A DNA stretch of 64,000 nucleotides from Chryseobacterium sp. GVT01B (GTDB lineage: Bacteria; Bacteroidota; Bacteroidia; Flavobacteriales; Weeksellaceae): contig NZ_JAHXYI010000001.1 in the NCBI RefSeq assembly GCF_019970045.1, positions 558,001 through 622,000 on the forward strand, in the 5' to 3' direction. Below the pieces are notes generated by a model. It worked only from the letters and a program-made list of their open reading frames with translations. It made no database searches and was not told where the DNA came from. Positions within the stretch are counted from its first letter, which is position 1. Each line of letters begins with the position of its first letter. Below, piece by piece: positions 26,215 to 34,667 of this stretch. The translations under genes and the position numbers were made by a program.

Positions 26215-28197
26215 ATGGAAAAATGCTGTAGTACAACCCCGGAAAAACCAGATACAAAAGGACACAAACATAATCACGCAGAAGGAGACGGACATGACCA
26301 CGATGGCCACGATCACTCTCACGACTCCGGAGATCAGACGGTCTTTCAGATGTTTCTTCCGGCCATTATATCTTTCGTCATTTTATTATTGGGAATCGCC
26401 TTTGATAACTATATAAAACCCGCATGGTTTACAGGCTGGGTACGTTTGGTATGGTTCCTGGCAGCTTACATTCCTGTAGGATTTCCGGTATTGAAAGATG
26501 CTTATAAAAGTATCATCAAGGGAGATGTATTCTCAGAATTCTTTCTGATGAGCATCGCAACTATCGGAGCTTTTGCCATTGGGGAATATCCGGAAGGAGT
26601 CGCAGTAATGCTTTTTTATGCGGTAGGAGAAGTATTCCAGTCTATGGCAGTTACCAGAGCTAAAGGAAATATAAAAGCTTTATTGGATCAGCGCCCCGAT
26701 GAGGTAACGGTGATGGAAAATAATCAGCCTAAAACAATAAAAGCGAAAGAATCTAAAATCGGAGATATAATCCAATTGAAACCCGGTGAGAAACTGGCGC
26801 TGGATGGAGAATTGCTTTCAGATTCAGCATCATTCAACACGGCTGCTTTAACGGGAGAAAGTAAACCCGATACCAAAAATAAAGGCGAGGTTGTTCTTGC
26901 CGGAATGATCAATATGAACAGTATTGCTTTGGTTCAAGTAAATACAGCCTATGAAGACAGTAAACTGAGTAAAATTCTGGAACTGGTTCAGAATGCCACA
27001 GCTCAAAAAGCTCCGACAGAATTATTCATCAGAAAATTTGCCAAAGTATATACTCCAATTGTTGTATTTCTTGCCATTGGAATCTGTTTGCTGCCTTATT
27101 TCTTTGTAAATGACTATCAGTTCAGAGACTGGCTCTACAGGGCATTGATCTTCCTTGTGATTTCATGTCCTTGTGCCTTGGTAATCTCTATTCCGTTAGG
27201 ATATTTCGGAGGAATTGGTGCCGCAAGCCGAAACGGGATCTTATTCAAAGGAAGTAATTTCCTGGACAGTATTGCAGAAATCCAGAATGTAGTGATGGAT
27301 AAAACAGGAACGATGACTGAAGGTGTATTCAAAGTTCAGGAAGTAAGTATGAGCCCTGAATTTAATAAAGAGGAAATCCTGCAGATGGTGAATGTTCTCG
27401 AAAGTAAAAGTACCCACCCTGTCGCAACAGCTATTCACAATTATGTAGGCGATATTAATCACGCCATTCCTTTAGAAAATGTAGAAGAAATTGCCGGCCA
27501 CGGATTGAAAGCGACAATTAATGGTAAAGAACTTCTGGTAGGAAACTTTAAGCTGATGGATAAATTCAACATCAGCTATGATATCAACCATGCCAACATT
27601 GTGTACACGGTGATCGCAGTAGCTTACGACAAAAAGTTCGCAGGATATATCACGATTGCAGACAGTATAAAAGAAGATGCCAAAGAAACCGTAGACAATC
27701 TGCATAAAATGAAAGTAAAAGCTACCATGCTGAGCGGTGATAAAGGAACTGTGGTAAAATATGTAGCAGATCAGCTGGGAATTGACAATACATTCGGAGA
27801 TTTGTTGCCTGAAGATAAAGTAAATAAGGTTAAAGAAATCAAAGCTAAAAACCAGACTGTAGCTTTTGTAGGAGATGGAGTGAATGATGCTCCTGTAGTG
27901 GCTTTAAGTGACGTGGGAATTGCAATGGGAGGTTTAGGAAGTGACGCAACCATTGAAACAGCGGATGTAGTAATCCAGGATGATAAACCAAGCAAAATCC
28001 CAATGGCGATCAATATAGGGAAACAAACGAAAAAGATAGTTTGGCAGAATATAATCCTTGCCTTCGCGGTAAAAGCTGTCGTTCTGGTCTTGGGAGCAGG
28101 AGGACTGGCAACCATGTGGGAAGCCGTGTTTGCCGATGTAGGAGTGGCATTGCTGGCTATTTTAAATGCGGTGAGAATCCAAAGAATGAAATTTTAA
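26215..28197 (+). CDS. heavy-metal translocating P-type ATPase (ZntA/CadA-like)
   Basis: 660 residues. P1B-ATPase parts are all present: actuator motif TGES near residue 219, transport-site C318-P319-C320 in TM6 (SCPCALVISIP), phosphorylation site D362-K-T-G-T, the STHPVATAI His-Pro motif, and G553-D-G-V-N-D. There is no N-terminal HMA domain. Instead the first ~45 residues hold two adjacent Cys and a His/Asp-rich stretch (HKHNHAEGDGHDHDGHDHSH) likely to bind zinc-class metals. It exports metal from cytoplasm to periplasm, from where the CzcA-type pump could expel it. It has its own operator-promoter and a terminator. Confidence 0.93.
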   Translation: MEKCCSTTPEKPDTKGHKHNHAEGDGHDHDGHDHSHDSGDQTVFQMFLPAIISFVILLLGIAFDNYIKPAWFTGWVRLVWFLAAYIPVGFPVLKDAYKSIIKGDVFSEFFLMSIATIGAFAIGEYPEGVAVMLFYAVGEVFQSMAVTRAKGNIKALLDQRPDEVTVMENNQPKTIKAKESKIGDIIQLKPGEKLALDGELLSDSASFNTAALTGESKPDTKNKGEVVLAGMINMNSIALVQVNTAYEDSKLSKILELVQNATAQKAPTELFIRKFAKVYTPIVVFLAIGICLLPYFFVNDYQFRDWLYRALIFLVISCPCALVISIPLGYFGGIGAASRNGILFKGSNFLDSIAEIQNVVMDKTGTMTEGVFKVQEVSMSPEFNKEEILQMVNVLESKSTHPVATAIHNYVGDINHAIPLENVEEIAGHGLKATINGKELLVGNFKLMDKFNISYDINHANIVYTVIAVAYDKKFAGYITIADSIKEDAKETVDNLHKMKVKATMLSGDKGTVVKYVADQLGIDNTFGDLLPEDKVNKVKEIKAKNQTVAFVGDGVNDAPVVALSDVGIAMGGLGSDATIETADVVIQDDKPSKIPMAINIGKQTKKIVWQNIILAFAVKAVVLVLGAGGLATMWEAVFADVGVALLAILNAVRIQRMKF

Positions 28198-28233
28198 GAA
28201 GCAAATAATAAACACAACTCAATTATATTCAAT

Positions 28234-28270
28234 AAAAGCTCTGCTGAATTTCAGTGGAGCTTTTGTTTTT
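28234..28270 (+). terminator. terminator after the P-type ATPase
   Basis: AAAAGCTC / GAGCTTTT stem with an inner CTGA/TCAG helix, followed by GTTTTT. It lies 36 bases after the stop codon. Confidence 0.75.
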
Positions 28271-28786
28271 AATTACACATTATACCAGTGATATCATTGA
28301 AATCCATATTAGGCTGTTGAGACTCCTACGGAGTGACAAAGAGACTGGCTTTACTTTTCGTATAAACTATGACTGATAATTACAATTAGTATAAAAATGA
28401 TACACTCAGTTTGTCATTCAGAAGGAATCTAATGACCCAGTCTCATTATTAGTTTTAAATTTTATCGGAGATAAAATTTTTGCACCTTAAAACAGTAAGC
28501 ATTAAAAAAAACTTGCGTCTTTGCGATTTCCAACAAAATAAAGAATATAAAAAAAGCTCTGCCAAAACATCAGCAAAGCTTTTATCAACAAGATTAAATT
28601 GTATATAAAGAACTAAATTTTTATTTAGGTCTAAAGTCTTATTCAAAGTTCGGAATAATATTATACCGGTGACAGGCACAGTTTTGTGATTTTTATGGGT
28701 AACAGTAGATAAGCATAATGACATTCATCATAAATCCATTATAAAACAATTTTGAAGTAGTATATTTGTAACAGAGAACAAAATCG
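28271..28786. other. gene-free spacer with degenerate intergenic repeats and a second hairpin
   Basis: No convincing gene on either strand. Near 28554-28583 there is a hairpin similar to the terminator before it (AAAAGCT, CTG, loop, CAG, AGCTTTT). Short phrases such as GTCATTCAGAAGGAATCT and CTTGCGTCTTTGCGATTTCC look like decayed dispersed intergenic repeats of this group. A TATATTTG -7 element for the next gene lies at 28761-28768. Confidence 0.5.
28761..28768 (+). promoter_or_regulatory. -7 element for the small Cys protein gene
   Basis: TATATTTG matches TAnnTTTG, 19 bases before the TTG start at 28787. Confidence 0.6.
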
Positions 28787-29149
28787 TTGAGGTTATTCAT
28801 TTCCATATTCATCATTTTTACCGTTGCAATACGTCCTGTTTTGCCGTTGGTAAATTATGCTGTGAACTATGAGTATATTGTAAAAAACCTTTGTGAGAAC
28901 AGAAATGTACCACAGTCGACCTGTAAAGGAAAATGCTATGTGGAAAAAGAACTGGCAAAAACAGAAAAGCAGTCCAATAGCTCTCAAACGATAAAGATTG
29001 CAGGATTAGATGTTTTTATTTCTCATGATATCCTTTCCTTCTCCTCTCAACTGAACTCGGAGCTGCTTACTGAAGTTCCGGATTCAAGTTATTTCAATTC
29101 TCACTCCTCAGAATACTTTTCCAGGATATTTCATCCTCCTTTAGCTTAA
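28787..29149 (+). CDS. small exported Cys-motif protein, paralogue of 31164-31532
   Basis: 120 residues from a TTG start at 28787. Not assigned to a named family. The N-terminus is hydrophobic (LFISIFIIFTVAIRPVLPL), then comes VNYAVNYEYIVKNLCENRN and CKGKCYVEKELAKTEKQ, giving three Cys in the pattern C-x10-C-x3-C. The C-terminus ends YFSRIFHPPLA. It is clearly homologous to the protein at 31164-31532: both share RPxxPLVxYAVNYxYIVKxLC, GKCYxxKELAKT and a terminal IFxPP. It starts the run of copper/redox genes ending at 34564. A periplasmic metal-handling role is a guess from Cys content and neighbours. Confidence 0.7.
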   Translation: MRLFISIFIIFTVAIRPVLPLVNYAVNYEYIVKNLCENRNVPQSTCKGKCYVEKELAKTEKQSNSSQTIKIAGLDVFISHDILSFSSQLNSELLTEVPDSSYFNSHSSEYFSRIFHPPLA

Positions 29150-29364
29150 TTCTCACCGTAAACTATGTTTTTAGTTTATGGAAACGAAAGTTTTAAAACT
29201 ATTATAATTAAGTTATTATAGGCATCCCGTACAATTAAATGAATAACGATAAACACCTGAATTCTTATCAAAAAATTCTGTGTTTTAGAATTGTGGTTCA
29301 TTAATTGAAACCCGGACCTGTTCCTAACCTTATTTAACATTATTAATTTCAATTTAACATCAAA

Positions 29365-29640
29365 ATGAAATCTCCTATTATTTTGACTGCTTTGCTGTCA
29401 ATCTCACTACTGTCGTGTGCCAAGGAAACACCTCAGGTAAAGCATTCAAGCCACATGAGTTCTTCCGCAAAAAACATAGAAAATGTACAGGTAGTGAATG
29501 AAGAAGACCCGATCTGTCACATGAAAACAGCCGGATTTACAAAAGATACAGCTGTATATAAAAATAAAACGTATGGTTTTTGCAGTTCTTACTGTAAAGA
29601 TGAATTTAAAAAAAGCCCTGAGAAATATGCCCAAAAATAA
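29365..29640 (+). CDS. YHS-domain lipoprotein
   Basis: 91 residues. The lipoprotein signal ends LLSISLLSC (Cys18), followed by a His/Ser-rich linker (KHSSHMSSS). The C-terminal half is a YHS domain: EEDPICHMKTAGFTKDTAVYKNKTYGFCSSYCKDEFKKSPEKY, with Cys in DPICHMK and the FCSSYCKDEF pair. YHS domains bind metals, often copper, and are seen near copper transport genes. It should sit in the periplasm, lipid-anchored. The Sco gene overlaps its last 14 bases, so the two are probably translated together. Confidence 0.9.
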   Translation: MKSPIILTALLSISLLSCAKETPQVKHSSHMSSSAKNIENVQVVNEEDPICHMKTAGFTKDTAVYKNKTYGFCSSYCKDEFKKSPEKYAQK

Positions 29641-30304
29641 GAAGACCACTAATAAAAGTAAAGTAATCATACCCATTGCGGTATTTGCATTGCTTTTCCT
29701 GGGAATCGGGGTAGGAATGGGATACTTTAAAAAGAACCTTTATACCGTGATGAAAGTTCCTGATTTTGAACTGACGGATCAGAACAGTAAAAAGATTACC
29801 AATAAAGACATGCTGGGAAAAGTATATCTGGTAGAATTTTTCTTCAGCAAATGTCCTACAATATGCCCTGTAATGAATACCAATATGAAGGCTATTCAGA
29901 ATCAGATCAATGATCCCAACTTCGGTATTGTCTCCATCAGTATTGATCCGGAAAATGATACTCCTGCAGCATTGAAAGAACATGCTCAAAGGATAGGTGC
30001 AAAATCTCCCAACTGGCATTTTCTGACCGGAGACCGTACAGATATTGGTAACCTTGCTGATAAATTTAATATCTACGTAGGTGACAAGGAAGATGAAGGA
30101 GAAAGCCTGAACCACAGCGGTATGATTGCACTGGTAGATCAGGACGGAAATATCCGATGCAGATACAACAAAGAAAATATGCCGATTCTGTATTATTCAG
30201 GATTGAATTATGATGATCCGGTAGGGAAAAACCCAAGACTAAACGGGAAATATCATCCTGACAGAGAAATTCTGATTGAGGATATTAAGAAATTATTGAA
30301 ATAG
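29627..30304 (+). CDS. SCO1/SenC family copper-binding thioredoxin-fold protein
   Basis: 225 residues from the ATG at 29627; an upstream in-frame ATG at 29573 would put 18 non-conserved residues ahead of the membrane anchor. Residues about 14-31 form a single N-terminal transmembrane anchor (VIIPIAVFALLFLGIGVGMGYF). The thioredoxin-like domain carries the Sco copper site FFFSKCPTICPVMNTNM (CxxxC) and the distal His in LNHSGMIALVDQDG. Sco proteins deliver copper to the CuA site of cytochrome oxidase or act in periplasmic thiol redox. It overlaps the YHS lipoprotein gene. Confidence 0.94.
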   Translation: MPKNKKTTNKSKVIIPIAVFALLFLGIGVGMGYFKKNLYTVMKVPDFELTDQNSKKITNKDMLGKVYLVEFFFSKCPTICPVMNTNMKAIQNQINDPNFGIVSISIDPENDTPAALKEHAQRIGAKSPNWHFLTGDRTDIGNLADKFNIYVGDKEDEGESLNHSGMIALVDQDGNIRCRYNKENMPILYYSGLNYDDPVGKNPRLNGKYHPDREILIEDIKKLLK

Positions 30305-30484
30305 AGAAGAGGGAAGCTGGAAGTTTGAACTGGAAATTATTCCAGACGATGCAGCTCCGGCGATTTTTGAGATGGCTATAAAGGTAAATAGAAGTTGAAG
30401 AAGTTATACATTCAAGAGAATTACTTCCAGCCTCCATCTCCAATTTTAAGAAGAAAACATTGTTCAACCATAAACAAAAAAGTT

Positions 30485-31159
30485 ATGAAGATTATGAAAA
30501 TAGCTGCCTTAAGCGCAGTTTTCGCGGCTCAGTTTGCACTGGCTCAGTTTAAGCAGACTCCTCTGCCGTATGCTTATAATGCTCTGGAAGGGAATATTGA
30601 TGCTCAAACGATGGAAATTCATTATTCAAAACATGGTGCAGCTTATGCAGCCAATTTGAATAAAGCAATTGCAGGAACTCCACAGGAAAAAGAAACGTTG
30701 TTTCAGATTCTTTCCAATGCTTCAAAACTGCCTGCTGCAGTGAGAAATAACGCGGGAGGGCATTACAACCACGAATTATTCTGGACGGTTCTTACCCCTC
30801 AGAAAAATACACAGCCTTCTGCAAAATTGGCAAAAGCCATCACTGAAACTTTCGGAAGTATGGATGCTTTTAAAGAAAAAATGTCTAAAGCCGGAGCAGA
30901 CCGTTTCGGTTCAGGATGGGCCTGGCTTTCTGTAGGAAAAGACGGGAAACTGTTTGTTTCTTCTACTCCTAACCAGGACAATCCTTTGATGGATGTAGTG
31001 GAAGAGAAGGGAACTCCTATTTTCGGAATTGATGTCTGGGAACATGCTTATTATTTAAAATATCAGAACAAAAGAGCAGATTATCTTACCGCTATCTGGA
31101 ACGTTACGAACTGGAAGGAGATCAGCAGAAGATATGACGAAGCTATAAGCAAAAAGTAG
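30485..31159 (+). CDS. sod: secreted Fe/Mn superoxide dismutase
   Basis: 224 residues from the ATG at 30485; the open frame extends to 30395 but that part looks like intergenic repeat. A signal peptide ([21 protein letters not shown]) shows export. The Fe/Mn-SOD fold is complete: [44 protein letters not shown] and [22 protein letters not shown]. These supply the His, His, Asp and His metal ligands. The enzyme dismutates superoxide, here outside the cytoplasm, which fits the copper/redox neighbours. The paralogous small Cys-protein gene begins 4 bases after its stop. Confidence 0.94.
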   Translation: MKIMKIAALSAVFAAQFALAQFKQTPLPYAYNALEGNIDAQTMEIHYSKHGAAYAANLNKAIAGTPQEKETLFQILSNASKLPAAVRNNAGGHYNHELFWTVLTPQKNTQPSAKLAKAITETFGSMDAFKEKMSKAGADRFGSGWAWLSVGKDGKLFVSSTPNQDNPLMDVVEEKGTPIFGIDVWEHAYYLKYQNKRADYLTAIWNVTNWKEISRRYDEAISKK

Positions 31160-31163
31160 TCTG

Positions 31164-31532
31164 ATGAAATTATTTTACAGCATACTTTTCACTCTTTATA
31201 TGGTGCTAAGACCTTTGGTACCATTGGTAGAGTATGCTGTAAATTATGATTATATCGTTAAAGTTCTTTGTATTAATAAATCCAGGCCGGAGATTCACTG
31301 TAACGGAAAATGTTATCTGAGTAAAGAATTGGCTAAAACCAATGACTCAGAATCTTCACCTTTTCAGAAACTCAAAAACTCAGGACAGAAAATTCTTGAT
31401 ATCTATATCCTGCCTGAAGCCATAGAGATCACTACCACTGAAAAACGACCGTTTTTCAATTTCAACTTCACTTACGAAACAGCCTATTCTTTTCTGTTTC
31501 TGACCCATATTTTCAAACCACCGGTTTTTTAA
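31164..31532 (+). CDS. small exported Cys-motif protein, paralogue of 28787-29149
   Basis: 122 residues. Hydrophobic N-terminus (KLFYSILFTLYMVLRPLVPL), then VEYAVNYDYIVKVLCINKS, CNGKCYLSKELAKTND (three Cys, C-x10-C-x3-C), and a C-terminus ending HIFKPPVF. It shares this whole frame with the protein at 28787-29149, so the two arose by duplication. It follows the SOD gene by 4 bases and is likely co-transcribed. Its function is not known. Placement between SOD and MbnP genes favours a periplasmic redox/copper role. Confidence 0.72.
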   Translation: MKLFYSILFTLYMVLRPLVPLVEYAVNYDYIVKVLCINKSRPEIHCNGKCYLSKELAKTNDSESSPFQKLKNSGQKILDIYILPEAIEITTTEKRPFFNFNFTYETAYSFLFLTHIFKPPVF

Positions 31533-31551
31533 GGTATACCATCACTATTCA

Positions 31552-31679
31552 ACCACAAAAGTCACAAAAGCTTACATCAATTAAGAATCAAAGATTTTTA
31601 AAAGCTTAAGTGTTCTTATTGTACATAAAGCTTATCACTTAATAAACTTAAGTGTAAAAACTTTTGTGCCTTTTGTGGT
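31552..31679. repeat. palindromic intergenic element with 19-bp terminal inverted arms
   Basis: The left arm ACCACAAAAGTCACAAAAG (31552-31570) and right arm CTTTTGTGCCTTTTGTGGT (31661-31679) are inverted copies with one mismatch. Between them are smaller inverted segments around AAGCTTAAGTG and CACTTAATAAACTTAAGTG. It fills the gap before the MbnP gene and carries no open frame. It resembles dispersed palindromic units, but other copies cannot be counted here. Confidence 0.6.
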
Positions 31680-31734
31680 AAAAAAAGAATGTTTTTGCAT
31701 TCAAAAATTATAATTCAACTTTAAAAAATCAACA

Positions 31735-32562
31735 ATGAAAATTTCTCAATTTTTATCACTATTCTTTATTGCCTTTACTTTATTCTCTTTTGTAGCCTGC
31801 GAAAGCAGCAGGGATGATGATCCGCAGGATACCACTCCCGGAAAACTTCAGATCAAATTTGAAAACGGATTTAATAATGTAGGAGATATTGTCTTAAATC
31901 AGACGGTCCAGACTTCTTCCCAAGGACAAAAGCATAATTTTTCTGCTTTAAAATATATCATCAGCAATATCACATTGATTGACGAAGGCGGAAATGAATT
32001 TAAATACAATGAAAACAATCCTGATAAAGGTGCTTTTATTGTAGATCAGGCCGATGCTGTAGCCGGAATCATTTATCTTAACCTTGACGGAGTTCCGAAA
32101 AACAATTATAAAAAAATAAAATTCGGATTGGGAATCAGCCAGAAAGCCTACTTGCTGGGACAGGACGGACAAGCTGAATTCTGGACAAGAGCCAAGCAGA
32201 AAGGATTGACATGGTCATGGGCTGCCGGGTATGTTTTTGTAAAACTGGAAGGAAAATATGGTACAGATACTCCTTCCAAGGAATTTATGAACCATACCGG
32301 AAATATGGGAAATGTTGTTGCTAATGAACAGGCTGATCTATACCGTGAGATCACATTGAACCTTCCGACGACAGCAAGAGTAACGTCACAAATTCGTCCT
32401 TCTGTTCATATTCTGGCAGATCTGAACCAGTTTTTGAGTGGAGATAAACCTCTTACACTTACAACAGCCAATGATATGCTGATGGGCTCAAACCAACATC
32501 TGGTAGACGTTACCAATAATCTTACAAAAATGTTTAAAGTAGACCACGTTCACAATGATTAA
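31735..32562 (+). CDS. MbnP-family copper-binding lipoprotein
   Basis: 275 residues with a lipoprotein signal ending FSFVAC (Cys22). The body has the MbnP pattern: GKLQIKFENGFNNVGDIVLN, FSALKYIISNITLIDEGGNE, GLGISQKAYLLGQDGQAEFW, and the conserved Trp-rich TWSWAAGYVFVKLEGKY (residues about 159-175), ending with DVTNNLTKMFKVDHVHND. Known MbnP proteins bind copper, using a kynurenine made from Trp by the di-haem partner MbnH. The MbnH-like gene here overlaps its last 8 bases, which fits that pairing. The C-terminal HVHND may also bind metal. Confidence 0.88.
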   Translation: MKISQFLSLFFIAFTLFSFVACESSRDDDPQDTTPGKLQIKFENGFNNVGDIVLNQTVQTSSQGQKHNFSALKYIISNITLIDEGGNEFKYNENNPDKGAFIVDQADAVAGIIYLNLDGVPKNNYKKIKFGLGISQKAYLLGQDGQAEFWTRAKQKGLTWSWAAGYVFVKLEGKYGTDTPSKEFMNHTGNMGNVVANEQADLYREITLNLPTTARVTSQIRPSVHILADLNQFLSGDKPLTLTTANDMLMGSNQHLVDVTNNLTKMFKVDHVHND

Positions 32563-33604
32563 TGTTTTTGTTAAGACGATATTGGTTCTGCTTGTATTGT
32601 TCCTGAGCTGTATATCCTGTTCTGATGAGGTGATCCAGCCGTTGGAAAAAGATGAAGCGTACAATCTGCAGTTTCCTTCTTATTTTCCGGAAATGACTTT
32701 TGATAAATCAATCAATCCGGTAACTAAAAATGGAGTAGAGCTGGGAAGAAAATTATTCTATGAAGGGAGACTTTCCAGGAATAATACTATTTCATGCGGG
32801 TTCTGCCATATTCAGGAAAATGCATTCACCCATCACGGGCATACCGTAAGTCATGGAGTAGATGATAGAATAGGAATCCGAAATGCACCACCCATTCAGA
32901 ATATGGCTTTTTTGAAAAGATATATGTGGGACGGAGTGATTCACAACCTTAATGAACAGCCCATCAGTCCTATTACAGATGTCAATGAAATGGACAGCTC
33001 CATACCGGATGCTATTTCAAAGATAAAAGATGATCAGAAGTATAAAAAGCTCTTCAGAGAAGCATATGGAGATGAAACCATTACTGGCGAAAGAATTTTA
33101 AAAGCATTATCACAGTTTATGGCTTCTTTAATTTCTGCAGATTCAAAATACGACAGATTCAAGCAGGGAAAAGAACAATTGACTTCAGCGGAATCTCAGG
33201 GAATGGCATTATTTAATCAGAAATGTGCTTCTTGCCATAGCGGAGAATTATTTACCGATGAAAGCTTCAGAAATACAGGAATGTATTACAATACGGAGTT
33301 CAAAGACGCCGGACGGTACAGAGTTTCTCTCAATCAGGTTGATTGGATGAAATTCCGTGTTCCAAGCTTGAGAAACGTAGAATATACAGCACCTTATATG
33401 CATGACGGAAGGTTTTACACATTAGAGGCTGTGCTCAATTTCTATTCAGATCAGGTAGAAGATAATCCTAATCTCGATCCCCAATTGAAACAGAATGGCC
33501 ATACGGGAATTGCTATGAACAGCCAGGAAAAACAATCCATCATTGCCTTCCTGAAAACATTATCAGATAAAAGTTTTATCTCCAATCCAAAATTTGCAGA
33601 ATAA
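32555..33604 (+). CDS. di-haem cytochrome c peroxidase, MbnH-like
   Basis: 349 residues. A lipoprotein-type signal ends LSCISC (Cys19 or Cys22). Two haem-binding CxxCH motifs are present: C81-G-F-C-H85 and C224-A-S-C-H228. Family stretches include GVELGRKLFYEGRLSRNNTISCGFCHIQ, RNAPPIQNMAF, and FRVPSLRNVEYTAPYMHDGRF. Cytochrome c peroxidases reduce H2O2; the MbnH subgroup instead oxidises a Trp of MbnP to kynurenine. Overlap with the MbnP gene makes the MbnH role the favoured one. It should act in the periplasm. Confidence 0.9.
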   Translation: MINVFVKTILVLLVLFLSCISCSDEVIQPLEKDEAYNLQFPSYFPEMTFDKSINPVTKNGVELGRKLFYEGRLSRNNTISCGFCHIQENAFTHHGHTVSHGVDDRIGIRNAPPIQNMAFLKRYMWDGVIHNLNEQPISPITDVNEMDSSIPDAISKIKDDQKYKKLFREAYGDETITGERILKALSQFMASLISADSKYDRFKQGKEQLTSAESQGMALFNQKCASCHSGELFTDESFRNTGMYYNTEFKDAGRYRVSLNQVDWMKFRVPSLRNVEYTAPYMHDGRFYTLEAVLNFYSDQVEDNPNLDPQLKQNGHTGIAMNSQEKQSIIAFLKTLSDKSFISNPKFAE

Positions 33605-33616
33605 TTTATAGAAAAC

Positions 33617-34564
33617 ATGAAGAAGATTATAGCAATACTAAGTTTAATGGTATTTAGCCTGAACCAGGCCAATGTGATTAGAGACAGCGTGTATATTGCA
33701 CCGGAAAGCTTTAGCAGATTTGATTTTGACGATGATTGTGATGCTTGTGGCTGTGCAGCTGGTAACGGATCTTCCGGTTTTGAATCTTTACTGAATCCAC
33801 AGTTTATCGGAATCAAATACTTTGCACAACATTACAAAGCAAAGGAGAATTTATTTGTAAAAGACCTTACACAGGATCAATACTTCAATACTTTACAGCT
33901 TTGGGGGAAAATTCCCTTGACTAAAAAACTGAGTGTTTATGCAAGCCTGCCCTTTCATTTCCATGAAAAGAAAACCATGCAGGGAGATATCAGAATCAAT
34001 GGAATCGGAGATCTGAATCTGATGGGAATTTACCAGCTGATGAATTCTAAAGATAATTTCCATCACATAAGCGGAGGCTTGGGAGTGAAAATTCCTTTGG
34101 GAAAATTTGATGAAAAAGGTGCATCCGGAGTCAATCCAAGTTTTCAGTTGGGAACCGGCAGCTGGGATTACCAGGCAGCTTTGAATTATAAATTTCAAAA
34201 AAATAAAGTGGCTGTATTGGTCAATACAGACTATACGATCAAAACGGAAAATAAGAAAAATTACCGTTTCGGAAACCAGTGGAACTACGCTGCGACAGGA
34301 TTTTATCAGGTTGCCGGAAATGAAAAGTCGATCTTTTCTGTAAAAACCGGAGTGCAGGGAGAAGTGTATACACAGAATAAACAGTTTGATGAAGCGCTGC
34401 CCAATACTGCAGGAAGTGCATTGTATGGGAAACTGGGATTTGAAGCTTCTTATAAAAAACTGAGTCTGGGAAGTGAACTCATGCTTCCTATGTATACCCA
34501 TTTGGCAGGTGGTGATATTGAAGCAAAATCCAGATTCAGTATTTTCCTGAATATCGGAATTTAA
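33617..34564 (+). CDS. outer-membrane beta-barrel protein with an N-terminal Cys motif, copper-cluster partner
   Basis: 315 residues. The signal peptide ends near NQAN (residue 15). Close behind comes an acidic Cys motif, DFDDDCDACGCAAGNGSSG (about residues 37-55), which could bind metal. The rest alternates aromatic and polar residues in beta strands (FIGIKYFAQHY, LSVYASLPFHFHEKK, GDLNLMGIYQLM, SFQLGTGSWDYQAALNYKF) and ends ADIEAKSRFSIFLNIGI-like, typical of an outer-membrane barrel. It follows the MbnH-like gene by 12 bases, and similar barrels accompany MbnP/MbnH pairs in Bacteroidota. A role in metal passage is inferred, not shown. Confidence 0.75.
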   Translation: MKKIIAILSLMVFSLNQANVIRDSVYIAPESFSRFDFDDDCDACGCAAGNGSSGFESLLNPQFIGIKYFAQHYKAKENLFVKDLTQDQYFNTLQLWGKIPLTKKLSVYASLPFHFHEKKTMQGDIRINGIGDLNLMGIYQLMNSKDNFHHISGGLGVKIPLGKFDEKGASGVNPSFQLGTGSWDYQAALNYKFQKNKVAVLVNTDYTIKTENKKNYRFGNQWNYAATGFYQVAGNEKSIFSVKTGVQGEVYTQNKQFDEALPNTAGSALYGKLGFEASYKKLSLGSELMLPMYTHLAGGDIEAKSRFSIFLNIGI

Positions 34565-34586
34565 AATAAAACCCTTTTTAATAATG

Positions 34587-34616
34587 TTAAAGCTCCTTCG
34601 GGAGCTTTAATTGTTT
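34587..34616 (+). terminator. terminator of the copper/redox cluster
   Basis: A 10-bp stem TTAAAGCTCC / GGAGCTTTAA closed by a TTCG tetraloop, followed by TTGTTT, 22 bases after the last gene. Confidence 0.87.
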
Positions 34617-34633
34617 ATGAATCATGAATTTAA

Positions 34634-34663
34634 TTGGGGGTTAGGAATAATTTTTTATCTTTG
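34634..34663 (+). promoter_or_regulatory. promoter of the cobalamin-riboswitch operon
   Basis: TTG (34634-34636), 19-base spacer, TATCTTTG (34656-34663). The aptamer begins a few bases after the expected start of transcription. Confidence 0.82.
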
Positions 34664-34667
34664 CCCG

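Noticed and set aside
28455..28724. 89-codon minus-strand frame in the spacer after the P-type ATPase
   Set aside because: No promoter, no recognisable domain, and it crosses repeat-like text and a hairpin. The region is treated as spacer.
30395..30484. Thirty-codon N-terminal extension of the SOD gene
   Set aside because: It is formed from repeat-like spacer and would hide the signal peptide that begins at 30485.
33893..34501. 202-codon minus-strand frame opposite the outer-membrane barrel gene
   Set aside because: Antisense to a well-placed gene of an operon; Ser/Phe/Ile-rich composition is typical of reversed coding DNA.
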